From positions 142,638,529 to 142,702,528 of the forward strand of contig OY821518.1 in NCBI GenBank assembly GCA_963682025.1: a stretch of DNA of 64,000 nt. Direction: 5' to 3'. This stretch comes from Cordilura impudica (Eukaryota; Arthropoda; Insecta; Diptera; Scathophagidae). Positions 11,931 to 22,606 of this stretch are shown here, piece after piece. The position numbers and the translations under genes were made by a program. Each line of letters begins with the position of its first letter. Positions within the stretch are counted from its first letter, which is position 1. Under the pieces are notes generated by a model. It was not told where the DNA came from and did no database searches. It was given only the letters and a program-made list of their open reading frames with translations.

Positions 11931-13155
11931 GACGGCCGTTTATTTTTGGTGACGACTGTACTTAACAAAAAGTGTACAAGTCACATTAAGCGAAACGTTA
12001 TTTATTTTACAATGTAAAATTTTTGCAAGAATCCCGTTTCGTCAGTATGAGATTTGTATGTATGTTTGTTTTGTTTTTTTGTGATGTACCATTTAATAAA
12101 CAACACCTTATATGGTAATGTCGTTTACCAATTTTTTTTTTTGTTGCAAGAGAAGAAATTCTATTTTTAAACAGTTTATTCATGTGTAAAGCTTTTACTC
12201 GTTCTCATTCCCACCCATGTTGTCAGCCATTAACATCGGCTTACTTTGTTCTACGCATAGTTAGATGTAGTATTTTTTTACATAGGGAATTTAGTGAATG
12301 TATGAGTATTGGTTACATGAATATGAATGTTCTCAATGAATGGTTGCGAGTTTTTTTGAAACAGGTTTTTATCTTGAGATAAATGAATGGATGAAGATAG
12401 GTTGAATTGCAAGAATAATTTTTGAAAAGAGAGTTGATTTTGAGTCGTTGATAGAAAAGGTTGAGGAAAAAACCTCCGACAATTAAATTAAATATGTAGT
12501 TTTAAGAAAAGTAAAGTTTAAGTGAAGTTAAAAGAAAGTTAAAATAAAATTAAAATTAAAGTTAAGTTTAATAAATTTAAAAAAAATAGACAAAAATGAG
12601 ACAAACAACGCGTGCAAAAACAATAAGAAAAATATATATACATTATCTAATTATAATCTAATACAAAAAAATGTTTAAAAATAAAGTTATTAGAAAATTA
12701 ATGAAATAAATTTGATTTGAAAATTAAATTGAAGTTTAAAATTAGTGTAAAAGTTAAGAAATAAAAACAAATAAAAATTAAAATAAACTTTAAGAAAAAA
12801 AAAAATAGATTTTATTGACATGTGAATAAATTAAATTTTGTGTTAAATAATAATATTTCTGTTTGTGCTAAAGAAAGCGTTCTGAGCAAAAATTTTAAGT
12901 TAATTTAAATAATAAAAAAAGACACTAATGTTAAGAAAAGAAAATAATGTTTAAAAATAAATAATTGAAAAAATACAATAAATGTATAAGACAACACAAG
13001 TTGATAAAACGAAATTAAGGAATTAAATTAAAGTTTACCGCATAAAGCGATCAAGCTTATACAACAAAGTCGCATAAATAGTTCTTTGGTGTTTACTCCT
13101 ATCTCCATATAAATATTTTATATTGAAATCAGTAACAATATCATTATTAATGCAG
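11931..13155. other. AT-rich, low-complexity stretch
   Basis: No gene is supported. Positions 12480-13020 are dominated by degenerate AAATTAAA/AAGTTAAG phrases. The stretch ends in TCATTATTAATGCAG, the possible splice acceptor of the exon-like island at 13156. Confidence 0.5.
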
Positions 13156-13252
13156 CTATGGCCAATTTTTCCAATGGCATATGGCGAGACACAACCACGG
13201 CATCTGGCGGCAGCAGCTTCATCTGTACCTCAACAACTACAACCATATGGCG
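13156..13252 (+). CDS. Candidate isolated coding exon (97 bp)
   Basis: A sharply GC-richer island in an AT desert, bounded by an AG acceptor (13154-13155) and a GTAAAT donor (13253). One frame is fully open and reads LWPIFPMAYGETQPRHLAA..., then a short AAAASSVPQQLQPYG run. This composition is typical of linker regions in fly regulatory or RNA-binding proteins with long introns. Another frame is also open, so the reading frame is not certain. I recognise no family. If real it belongs to a host gene whose other exons lie outside this window or among the repeats. Confidence 0.3.
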
Positions 13253-13860
13253 GTAAATCCACAATTTTATACATATAGATGTTAATATCGTTCCTTATAT
13301 ACTTATGTAATTAAAAGAAACTAATTAAAATGTTTTCTTAAATCTAAATTAAATAAAAAATTTCCTAAGATTTGTCTAACTATAAATTAAAAATATTTTA
13401 TTAAAGATTTTTCTAATTGTAAATCAAAATTTTTTAGATGTAACATTTTCTAAAAGTAAAAATTTTTTCTAATAATTATATATTGTTAAAATTAAAAATT
13501 TACATAAAATGAATTGGCCTAAATAAAAATTATGGTAAATATAAATTGTGCTAAAAATTAAATAGTGCTAAAATTCAAATTTTGTTAAAACTAAAAATTT
13601 CATAAATTAAAATAATTTTCTTAAATATGCATAAAATTAAGCAAAAATTAAAAATTGTCCTAAAATTAAAATTTGGCTAAAAATAAAATGCTGCTAAACT
13701 TAAACAATTTTTAAAGTAAAATTTTGCAAAAATATAAAAAAATAAAATAAATTTTGCTAAAAATAATTTAAAGTTTAAATTTTGAACACCTTAAAAATGA
13801 AGGTTAAATAAATGTATATAACCCGATGTAGAAAATCAAGCCAAACCAAATTCTTATCAG
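13253..13860. repeat. Degenerate short-unit AT repeat
   Basis: From about 13430 to 13790 a loose unit of about 20-25 bp (TTTTGCTAAAATTAAA and variants) recurs with many substitutions. It is non-coding and resembles an old minisatellite. Confidence 0.5.
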
Positions 13861-15059
13861 TTGTGTGGTTAAGGGGCATAAGGGCTTAAGGGGCATAACA
13901 TACAGTCCACAATCCCAAGATAAGTATGGCGATCCATCCATTTAGCGTCCGTTTTTATTGACAGTTTTTTTTTTAAATCGCACGTGAACATCTGTAGTGC
14001 GGTTTCCCTGGGCCTGAACACGCACGTGCGACCAGCAAAGGCTCAGGGAAACGGAAGCGGAAATTCCAAACCCAACCGTACCATTACAGCATGTTAAAGC
14101 ATAGTTAGTTAATTGCGAGGAGTTGCAGAAGAAGTTCAAGTTATACTGGGTATCATATTCAAGTGCCAACCAGTGTCACCCTTTGGAAACAGCAATGGAT
14201 AAGCCAAAGCATCTAGCAAAGAATCAACACAGAAACTGTACGAAGAATGTATGTTTGTTTAGAGAATGTGAGCATATTTCGCTCGAACAACGGTTCACCA
14301 TCAGTTGTTTTGAAAATGTCTGCGCATCAGTATGAACAATAAAATTCTCTATACATCCGCCATTCCTTATTATACCCAATCTATATTGATTTATAGTTTG
14401 AACATCATAGAAGTTGAGTTGAGCATCAGTTGGTAGGCATCCATAGTCCGTAGTCGATGATAAAATATCATGAATCTTAAAATGATAGACACCATTCAAA
14501 ACTGTATCTGATAATTTAGCTTCAGAGCTAAACGAACGAATATGTCGGAAATAATTTGTTTAACGATTTTTAGTTGATATATTAGTAGAAGAAAGTCCAT
14601 TTCAAATATTCTCGAAAAATCTATTTTATCAATGGTGTAATGTAATGAAATGTAATGTAATTGTACCACGGTGAGGCATTTTAGCCAAAAATTTTGAATT
14701 GTTCACAGTATGTCACTGTAAACAAAATATAAATATATTTACGAAGTACAAAATATTCGAGGGGCTGGGAATTGGGTGGACACTTGATTTCGACCACACA
14801 AGTCGGGTTACCACTATGCGATGGAAATCTCGCGTCTTCCTAATTAGCGCACCTCCACGCTCTATCCCACCCTTGACACCTATCGTTCATCATTTCCTTA
14901 AACATTGTGTATAACATTGAGATCTTAATCATAAAATATAAATAAAATTGAGTTTTCGTATTATAACGTGTAAATACGAGTGTTTATTTTTTGTTAACGA
15001 CCCGGAATCCCGCTGACGCTAACTCGGCTAAAGGTGGAAAACACGTCGTTACAGAGGAT
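13861..15059. other. Mixed-composition stretch with unidentified short ORFs
   Basis: GC content is higher than the surroundings. A 91-codon minus-strand frame (14224-14499) and a 75-codon one (13942-14169) are open but have no motif I recognise. Positions 14935-15058 (AATAAAATTG ... GACCCGGAATCCCGCTGACG ... GTCGTTACA) look like a decayed retroelement end, but I cannot prove it. I leave the stretch unassigned. Confidence 0.35.
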
Positions 15060-16085
15060 TAAACCGTTTGTAGTAGTTTTCGTATTCTGACCATTTTTGA
15101 ATTTTGCAGTTTTTATAGTAGGCGTAAATCTGGTTAAGCATCATGATGTTCCCATGTTTTAATTTATACCAGAGGTTTTTGCTTTGCTTCTTCAACTGCC
15201 GAGTCTGCTTATTCGTTACCAGAGATACCGACGTGCGAGGGAACCCACATAATTTTGATTTTAGTTGAGTGTTTTATGCAGGTGTTTTTTATATTGGCCA
15301 CCATCGGAGAATCATGTTGTGTGTTTTGTATTACTAGAACAGACGAAAGGCTGTCCGTGCATATTATATGCTTTGATGGGTTTTATGCTGCGAATTCAAC
15401 AGCAAGGGATATTGCTAATGCCTCGGCCGTGAAGTTCGCACAATAGTTATCAACAAAGCCGGTGTTGATAATTTTTCCATCATTCTGAATAGTTGCAAAA
15501 GTGGATAAATTATGAGATATGGATCCATCTGTAAATACAAATTTCCAATCTTGTCCAATATACTGATCTGGAACGTGGTTGAAGATTTGTCCGTATACTT
15601 CTGGAGGTGATGTAGATTTTGGCATATTAGTCATTGTGGAAATAAATGATAATTTCTCAAGTAGCCGCGTTGATTCCGATGGGTACTTTGGTAGAATTGG
15701 TGGAAAATCAAGGCCTACTTTGGAAAAAATCAATGCATCTGCCCATAGTAGATTTAGTTTTAGGTGTTCTTTTACGATTCTGTGCTTTTGTGATATCCTG
15801 AAATAAGATTCTATTACGACATACAAAAAGTTTAGGAATTAATTTGTACATTTGGAAACATATTCGATCTTCGACAGAAGGCATTCTAGCCTCGGCCAAT
15901 ATATTTTTAATTGGGCTAGTATGGAAGGCTCCGATACTGCGTCTAATAGCTGCATGATATGGTGCTTGAATGACTTTAATGTTAGAGGGGGCACACCATC
16001 CGTATATCGGAAGTGCATAGTCAATTTTTGACAGAATGATTGAACGAGTCATATTCATCATTTTAGATATGTGGTGATTAACCGT
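15060..16085 (-). pseudogene. I/LOA-type non-LTR retrotransposon: RT tail and RNase H remnant
   Basis: On the minus strand the frame at 16061-15708 reads through the C-terminal part of a LINE reverse transcriptase (SKIDYALPIYGWCAPSN, APYHAAIRRSIGAFHTSPI, LAEARMPS). A second frame at 15826-15383 gives the RNase H domain (FTDGS, TAEALAISLAVEFA). Further down, 15240-15175 gives WVPSHVGISGNE followed by a stop codon where the family continues with a residue before AD. The pieces are in different frames with in-frame stops, so the copy is dead and 5' truncated. Presence of RNase H argues for the I/LOA groups over jockey proper. RNase H degrades the RNA template during target-primed reverse transcription. 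Confidence 0.85.
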
Positions 16086-16232
16086 GATGTCAACTATTTA
16101 TATCATTTCACATTTTACAATATCTAGTAGGCGCTTTTTAGAAATAATCATACAGAAATATTATTGCCTTAAATCAGAATAGTTTAATTTGGTAAAAAGT
16201 GTGCTTATATAAATATGATTTCTATTTATTTT

Positions 16233-17022
16233 TATACCCTATATGTGGTTTGGGTATAATGACTTTGTGCTGCTGTTTGTAACTACCAAAAATATTTGAC
16301 CTTGGCCCATCTTTTATTATAACGATCGAATCAGAATCACTATTTGATTCGATTTAACGATGTCCGTCCGTCCGTCCGTCCGTCTGTGTGTCCATGCAAA
16401 CCTTGTAATCAAACTGCAGGTCGCATATATGAATATATTTTGGTGAAATTTGGTATATAAGCTTCTATGGGCCATACGATGGACGCTATTGAAATTGGTG
16501 AGAATCGGTCCATGTTCAGACCTAGCCCCCATACAAATGACCCCTATGAAGTCGACATAAATTGCCATAAGATCCAAATTGTCGTATAGATCTTACTCAA
16601 ATTTTGTTTGTATACGTTTATCACATCCATTAATGAGTAGTCCAAAAATGATCTCTTTGGGACAACTCTTAGTCATAGGCCCCACATAGAGCTGGTTCCA
16701 GATCTTCACTTAAATCTATCAAAAAAACAAAAATATTGCACTGATTCTTTTCAAATTTTGTTTGTATATATTTTTCCAAAATTCAAGAGACTTTACCAAA
16801 AATAGTCAGGATCGGTCCATTTTTGGACCTAGTCCCCATGTAGATATAGCATCCGATATGAACTTTTTCATATCTGCAGCAAAAAAAATTAATAAAAATC
16901 CCACTCAAACATGGTTTATGCTTAGTTTATATGTTCAGTTAGTTAGGCCTATGAGATAGGGTCTCTAAACGCATGGTATAGGGTATCATATAGTCGGTCT
17001 AGACCGACTATTATTTTCTTGT
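16233..17022 (+). repeat. Dispersed repeat family C, long copy
   Basis: Starts TATACCCTATATGTGGTTTGGGTATAATG, in part, passes through a (GTCC)n run and ends with the perfect palindrome AGTCGGTCTAGACCGACT followed by ATTTTCTTG. Related copies are at 33003-33640 (reverse), 44560-45045 (reverse), 45372-46125, 55430-56065, 61812-62815 (reverse) and 63195-63375. No ORF is conserved among copies. The class is uncertain; the terminal palindrome and lack of TIRs are the main clues. Confidence 0.85.
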
Positions 17023-18416
17023 TTTTAATATTCCTGTTATTTTTAAATAACATATCTTGTACGTAATCAATTAGCAATAAGTATTAAATCGGTTTAAAGG
17101 ATAAATAATTCGATTTTAATTACGTCATTAATAAAAAGATATATTATTCAAATAGCATCTAAAAAAACGGAGCCGAAAGCAGGGAATGTTAAAAAATAGT
17201 GTGGTTTTACTTTAATAACAGCTTGTTGCTACTTTGATAGAGTTGACACTACATTTTAACTAGAAAGACTCTTTTTCTATTATGTAAATGTTAGTTACAC
17301 TTGTGAATCGTAATAAAAGAGTTTATACTTATTTTACGTGTTCAAAAATCCAACACCATTTTATGCAGATAACTTGTGAATCTGAAAATTTTCAATTGAT
17401 TTTTAATTTTTATGTTATAAAATGATTTTAAGCATGATGCAAATTGTCATATAAAATGTTTATTAACATTATAAAGCCTAGAAATAACAATAAATTGGAA
17501 ATAAAATTTTTTTGGAGAGCTTTTATAATTTTTATTTTTGAAAATAATCGAACACCCGGCTTGTTCTTATTTTTATTTTTATTTCCGTTAAAAATTTATG
17601 TTTTTTTTTTTTATACATACTTGTACTTGTCTTGCATCAAACTTTTTTCAAAAAATTTAAAAAATTTAGTTAACGATCAGCTGGAAAAAAAATAACTTAT
17701 ATGGTCGTGTATCTAATTATATTGATGACAAAATACGTGACAAAAGCAGGTTTTGTCCTGTATTGTCTTCAGTCGAACTCCGTTAGCGACATGATGAGCG
17801 ACGATGTCTTCTAGGTGGTCGTTTATTGAACACCGTTAAAGACAGCATGAGCGACAATGTCTTCAAATTATTCATGTACTTCCTTTATCTCTTTGTAAAT
17901 AAGCTTTGCGTGAAAAAAGAAAAATAACGGGACCTAATAACGGCTAGAAGACAAAACAACAATATTAGAAAAATCATTATTATTCAGTTGGTTACCAAAA
18001 ACCTAATAGAAAAGGAGTTTTACCAAAATTGTCAAAAGTTTAAAAGTTAAAGTTTTTTTAAATTGTTGGAATATAAGATTATTCGAAGTATCGGAAACAT
18101 TACTCCTGCTAGAGTTGGATGATAATTTGAAAATTTTTGAAGAAGAATTTTTACTCCTTGGAGCAAGAATCCAGATTGTAAGTAAATTTATGAGGTTACT
18201 GCATTTAATAGTATTAGATTGTATTTTTTTATTTCATGTCGGAGCTATAAAACGCATCGTAGCCGGCAGCATAAATTATATAACTAGATTTTAAGATAAA
18301 TTATAATAACGAACATCGATTACGATGGAACGAAGGAACAATATCCCTATAAATATAAGAAAACATACTAAACGATATTTTGGTAAGGTTATACAAAAAA
18401 AAAATAGAAGTTAATT
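17023..18416. other. AT-rich stretch with minisatellite-like scraps
   Basis: No gene. Positions 17760-17880 contain CGTTAGCGACATGATGAGCG and GTTAAAGACAGCATGAGCG, which resemble the 39-bp unit of the array at 18889-19150. Positions 17444-17695 form a chance Phe/Leu/Lys-rich frame. Confidence 0.5.
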
Positions 18417-18663
18417 CTGTGGTCACAAGCAAAAACCGCCTAACTCGAAAATCATGCTTTTGAGAAAAATAGCTTTTTATATAAATATAATGCGGCTTCA
18501 TTTCGACTTAGGTCAGAATATTTGTATTAATATCTTTTTGAAAAGCAGTGTTAGAGAAATGGGGATTTCACGAAAATATAAAGCGTTTTTAGTAGAATAT
18601 GACAGCATACATAACTTAAATCGTTCTCAAGTCGACTTAGGCGGTTATCGCTTGTGACCATGG
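18417..18663. mobile_element. 247-bp MITE (hAT-like), copy 1
   Basis: Inverted termini of about 30 bp: GTGGTCACAAGC...ACCGCCTAA at the left and TTAGGCGGT...GCTTGTGACCA at the right. A second copy at 40685-40924 has the same ends and similar interior (GGGGATTTCACGAAAATATA). No coding capacity. Flanks AATT/AATT are too AT-rich to define the duplication here. Confidence 0.8.
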
Positions 18664-18888
18664 AATTAAAGGACTCTATGAACTCTCTTTAAATTAAATC
18701 TATATTTTCCTTTAATAGAAGCCACAAAAAAATAAGTCCAAATGTACGAAGAATGCACGAAAGGGCTATGTTTATTTATTTTTGTCGTTTATTTTGTTTA
18801 TTATTATTTTGTAATTGTTTATTTAAATGTAAAATTGAAATTAAAATAAAACATAAAAAATTTTAAAATGTGTACTTTTTACTTTATT

Positions 18889-19150
18889 TAGAGAGCATCC
18901 CTCATACTATCATTGATGATAGTATGGGCAAAAGTGTCCCTCACACTGTCGTTGACGATAGTATGAGGGAATGTGTCTCTTATATTGTTGTCAACGACAG
19001 TATGAAGGATACTGTCGCCGGAATGGTCGTCAATGACCACATGGTAGATTATATCGTCTACGTCTTCGTCGACGACAAGATGGAGTATAATATCGATTAT
19101 ATGGTCCTCAAAGACAATGAGAAAATTTTTTCGCTTATACAATCGTCAAC
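18889..19150. repeat. 39-bp minisatellite, open and repetitive on both strands
   Basis: About six degenerate 39-bp units centred on GTCGTTGACGATAGTATGA. The plus strand is open from 18870 to 19157 and reads as 13-residue repeats (PHTIIDDSMGKSV, PHTVVDDSMRECV, SYIVVNDSMKDTV...). The minus strand is open from 19142 to 18888 and reads as similar 13-residue repeats (PHTIVNDSVRDTF, AHTIINDSMRDAL). This happens because each unit is nearly its own reverse complement. Scraps of the unit continue to about 19260. I do not think it is a real gene, but the unit length being a multiple of three is notable. Confidence 0.7.
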
Positions 19151-19583
19151 GACATGATAGGCGACGGTGTCTCTCTTTTGGTCTTGTATGATTTCGGGGA
19201 TATTTGTATGAAAATTTCGTCAACGACTTGTTCGAACTGTCCTCAGCTTGTCTTCAACGATTTAATATTGTCTTGTACTCGTCGTTTAAGATGTCTTAAA
19301 GACGTGGCCAACTAGGTACCTAATACCTTAGACAGGCACACCTCTTATACCTATCGCCTCTAAATCACCTTATTAGTCGATATTCGCCCGTCCATGTGTC
19401 AGTAGACGTAAACCTGGTACGCAAACTAAATATCGCCATTATACAAATAAATATTTAGATTAAATTTGGTATATAATCTTTTATCTGGTATATTTTTTGT
19501 CTGTGTAGAGCGACATCAATTTAGTTTATTTATTTTAGTTTATTTTTTTTTTTTGTAACATCTACAACAAAACATGAGTCTTA
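19151..19583. other. Flank between minisatellite and MITE, no gene
   Basis: Contains minisatellite scraps to about 19260. The motif GTAAACCTGGTACGCAAA at 19412 is shared with the end of the left inverted arm at 34695-34712. TTA at 19581-19583 is the target duplication of the next element. Confidence 0.5.
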
Positions 19584-19779
19584 CGCCGGTTTTCTCAATG
19601 TACCATGACATATATTTATTGGACCGATAAACTGCCGGTTAACAATTTTGGATTTCTCAATGTACCGACAAAAACATTATTTTCAGTTGGCAATGCGTCT
19701 CAAAATACGTATGAAAGTTGGGAGAATTATTTTCAGTTGGAAATGCCTCTCAAAATTGATATGAAAGTTGGGTGAATAA

Positions 19780-20407
19780 CACAAGGCAACAAAATTGAAC
19801 TTTTTTTGTGTTGATTTGAAATTTATAGCAAATTTTTACTAATTTGAGGTCGCTGATTTCAAATCTGCACTTGGTTTTTTTCTATCAGCTCGACTTTTCG
19901 AGATATACCGTTATGTTCAAAATTAAGGCACTTCCGCTACATATATTGGAATAACTTGAAAACGGTTCACCATATTAAATTAAAAAAAAAATCTGAAACT
20001 CGCAAACAATATTCTCTTAAAGCCGTGCTTACTTTGTTTTTAAATTTTCAAAGTAGTTTTAGAGATATCGTTCAAGTTTTGAAAAAAAAATTAAAATTTT
20101 TTAAAAAAAACATTTATTTTGTTCTTTAAAAATTCCTAAAAAATAAAAATGGGACAATAATCACAGTTTTGGTCTACAAACAGTTAGTTAAATATATTTC
20201 GAATAAAATGAGCTTTATTTCATTGCAATCGGTGCACAACTTTTGATTTTGTTCACGATTTACTGAATTGATATAAATCGTGATTTCCATACAAAAATAA
20301 CATTTTCTAATGTGTAAGTGTTTGTATGTAATAAGTTAGTTTTTTATGATTCTAAGAATTAAAAAAATTAAGTAATAAAAAAAGATTATTTCATTTTTAT
20401 GGTCAGC
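19780..20407. repeat. Left long terminal inverted repeat
   Basis: Pairs with 22607-23223. Shared landmarks include TCGACTTTTCGAGATATACC, CGGTTCACCATATTAA, AGCCGTGCTTACTTTGTTTT and GTGCACAACTTTTGATTTTG. Differences are scattered substitutions and homopolymer lengths, so the arms are similar but not identical. Confidence 0.92.
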
Positions 20408-20484
20408 TATACTTTTTAATTTAACACAAAAAGAGAATTTTAAAGAAAAATAAAAAATTTTAATACACAAATATTACAATGTAA

Positions 20485-22176
20485 TTACAACTCATCGAAA
20501 AATTTTCTTTTATAAGATTTTCTTAAATAACCTTGTTTAGAGGGATTTGTTTTAATGCTACAGCAATAGTCCGCCATCATATGCTTATCCCAGTGACCCT
20601 GGTACCGCTCCTCTATAGTGCGGATATCTTGATGGAAACGTTCACCTTGTTCTTCACTGAAGTCTCCAAGATTTTCAGGGAAACAATCCAAATGACTGTG
20701 TAGGTAGTGCACCTTAATGCTCATATTACAACCAAGCTGCTTGAAATGTGACAACATGTTATCCACGGGGTCCGAATAGTGCTCACCCTTTTTGTTTCCC
20801 AGGAAATTGCGCACTATCCAAACAAATTCATTCCAAGCATTTCTTTCAATATCTGTCGTGGAATTACTAAAATTTTCATCATTGATTAATTTTTTGATTT
20901 GAGGGCCATCAAAAATGCCAGCTTTCAGTTTCTCCGAACTCAAATTGTTGAACTTTTTACTGATATATCTAAAACAATCACCGTCCTTGTTAAGAGCTTT
21001 GACAAATTGTTTCATAAGTCCTAGCTTGATATGGAGAGGTGGCAGTATTATGCGATCCCTGGGCACAAGTGGTTGATTAACTATATTGTGGTTTCTTGGA
21101 ATCATAGCTTCCCTCGAAGGCCAGTCTTTCTTACTCCAGTGTTCAGATCTGGCTCTGCTATCCCATAAACAAATGAAACACGGATATTTTGTGTAGCCAC
21201 CTTGTTGGCCTAGAAGAAAATTCACCATTTTTAGATCCACACAAATTAGCCAGCGGTGTTCGTTGTACTTTATTTTATTTATAACTGAGGCAATTGTAGA
21301 ATATTCTTCTTTAGCTTTAGTTGAATGTGCAATGGGCAACGAACCCAATTTATTACCGTTATGCAGAAGTACACATTTTAGGCTGCGTTTAGAAGAATCT
21401 ATAAATAGTCGCCAGTCATTTGGATCATACTCCTCTAATCCCATCGCTGTTACTAAACCAGGAACATCTGAACAATAAACAAATTCATCGTCTTCGGAAA
21501 AGAATGGAAGTAAGTTTTTTTCTCTGTTACGGTAGTATGAAATTGTTGTTCCTTGGGTTAACAGATTTTTTTGCTTTAATCGAGAAGCAAGAATTTCAGA
21601 TGCTTTTTTAGAAAGTCCAAGGTCTCTCACTAAATCACTAAGCTCCTCCTGATTAAATTGCTCGCGTTCAGAAGAAATATCTAAATGCAAGTCATCTGAT
21701 CCAAATTCAGAAATTGGTGAAGGAACATTTTGTCGTAAGTCGTGGAAATTGTGTGTAGATGTAGATGGTTGTGGTTCTGAATCCTCACTAGAGTACAGGA
21801 CTGGTTGGGTAATAGACAACACGTTAGGATAAATCCATTTAGACCGGTTTGTTTTATTAATGCCTGTTATGTTGACAGCGCAAAAATAACAATCATCATA
21901 ATGATTCGAAGGTTCCCGCCAGATCATTGGTGTTTTATACTTGAAGTGGGTCCGTTGCTTGTTTGCCCATAACCTTAAATACTCTACACAGTTTTTACAT
22001 ACAGTATTAGGAATCCAGTACTTGTCACGGGTTTCCATGGTAAATCCGAAGTAGTCAAAATAAATTTTTTTAATAAAATCTGACACACTTTTTCTATTTT
22101 TTATAAACGTGTATTCGCCACATATGTTACAAAAATAGTTGGGATTGATTTTACAGGTGTTTCTTGACGTAGCCAT
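20485..22176 (-). CDS. Putative transposase of an unplaced arthropod family, 563 aa, intact
   Basis: A single uninterrupted ORF with ATG at 22176 (MATSRNTCKINPNYFC) and TAA-side end at 20485. It has paired CxxC motifs at C16/C19 and C60/C63, another CxxC at C96/C99, and a Ser/Glu-rich linker at about 125-180. The core contains FIDSSKRSLKCVLLHNG (D260), ICVDLKMVNFLLGQQGG (D314), PCFICLWDSR with C333/C336 and H346, and LPPLHIKLGLMKQFV. The C-terminal signature is SEEQGERFHQD (E508/E509/E512, H515). I remember similar cores in many uncharacterised arthropod proteins but no name. Its position as the only gene between matching long TIRs makes a transposase the best reading. D260, D314 and one of E508-E512 are a possible RNase H-fold DDE triad, which is inference. 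The arms flank it by 78 bp on the 3' side and 430 bp on the 5' side. Confidence 0.85.
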   Translation of the reverse strand: MATSRNTCKINPNYFCNICGEYTFIKNRKSVSDFIKKIYFDYFGFTMETRDKYWIPNTVCKNCVEYLRLWANKQRTHFKYKTPMIWREPSNHYDDCYFCAVNITGINKTNRSKWIYPNVLSITQPVLYSSEDSEPQPSTSTHNFHDLRQNVPSPISEFGSDDLHLDISSEREQFNQEELSDLVRDLGLSKKASEILASRLKQKNLLTQGTTISYYRNREKNLLPFFSEDDEFVYCSDVPGLVTAMGLEEYDPNDWRLFIDSSKRSLKCVLLHNGNKLGSLPIAHSTKAKEEYSTIASVINKIKYNEHRWLICVDLKMVNFLLGQQGGYTKYPCFICLWDSRARSEHWSKKDWPSREAMIPRNHNIVNQPLVPRDRIILPPLHIKLGLMKQFVKALNKDGDCFRYISKKFNNLSSEKLKAGIFDGPQIKKLINDENFSNSTTDIERNAWNEFVWIVRNFLGNKKGEHYSDPVDNMLSHFKQLGCNMSIKVHYLHSHLDCFPENLGDFSEEQGERFHQDIRTIEERYQGHWDKHMMADYCCSIKTNPSKQGYLRKSYKRKFFDEL

Positions 22177-22225
22177 TGCACAATTTTGAAGTATATATCA
22201 AAGTAACACAATTTTCAATAAATAA

Positions 22226-22262
22226 CACACGGGAACAAAATTGAACTTTTTTGTGTTGACTG
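22226..22262. promoter_or_regulatory. Internal copy of the transposon terminus upstream of its ORF
   Basis: TAA followed by CACACGGGAACAAAATTGAA...TTTTGTGTTGA repeats the left terminus (19780-19816) almost exactly and in the same orientation. It lies 50 bp upstream of the ORF start (22176), where the promoter should be. It could be a transposase-binding site used for autoregulation, or a scar of a nested insertion. Confidence 0.6.
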
Positions 22263-22606
22263 ATTAAATGTTCAATGTAAAATGATTTATATTTTTTGTC
22301 GTTATACTTTTCGCTTTCGTAAACACTTGTTGAATGAGAAAAATTGGTTGAATGAACCCATAAAAATACTTAGTAGTTTTTTACTGAAGTACCAAAAAAA
22401 ATTATATCCACAATTTTATTGACAGTCACTTATGAATGAACACATGTGTTCAGGGGAATTCCTTTAAAAAATCATCCGTTACCAACGGTAAACCACACAT
22501 CAATAAAAACAAGTGGAGTTTTCTTTTTTCTCTTTAATTGACTGTGAACTGACTAGGTGTCATAAAGGGACAATAAAATTTATAGACGTTATGAGTTTGC
22601 TACCGC

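Noticed and set aside
13942..14499. Two minus-strand ORFs of 75 and 91 codons as genes
   Set aside because: No homology recognised, no splice or promoter context; reported only as part of an unassigned stretch.
17444..17695. 83-codon ORF
   Set aside because: Phe/Leu/Lys/Asn-rich frame produced by AT-rich sequence.
18454..18657. 67-codon ORF, and its relative at 40605-40934
   Set aside because: Both are chance frames through copies of the same MITE.
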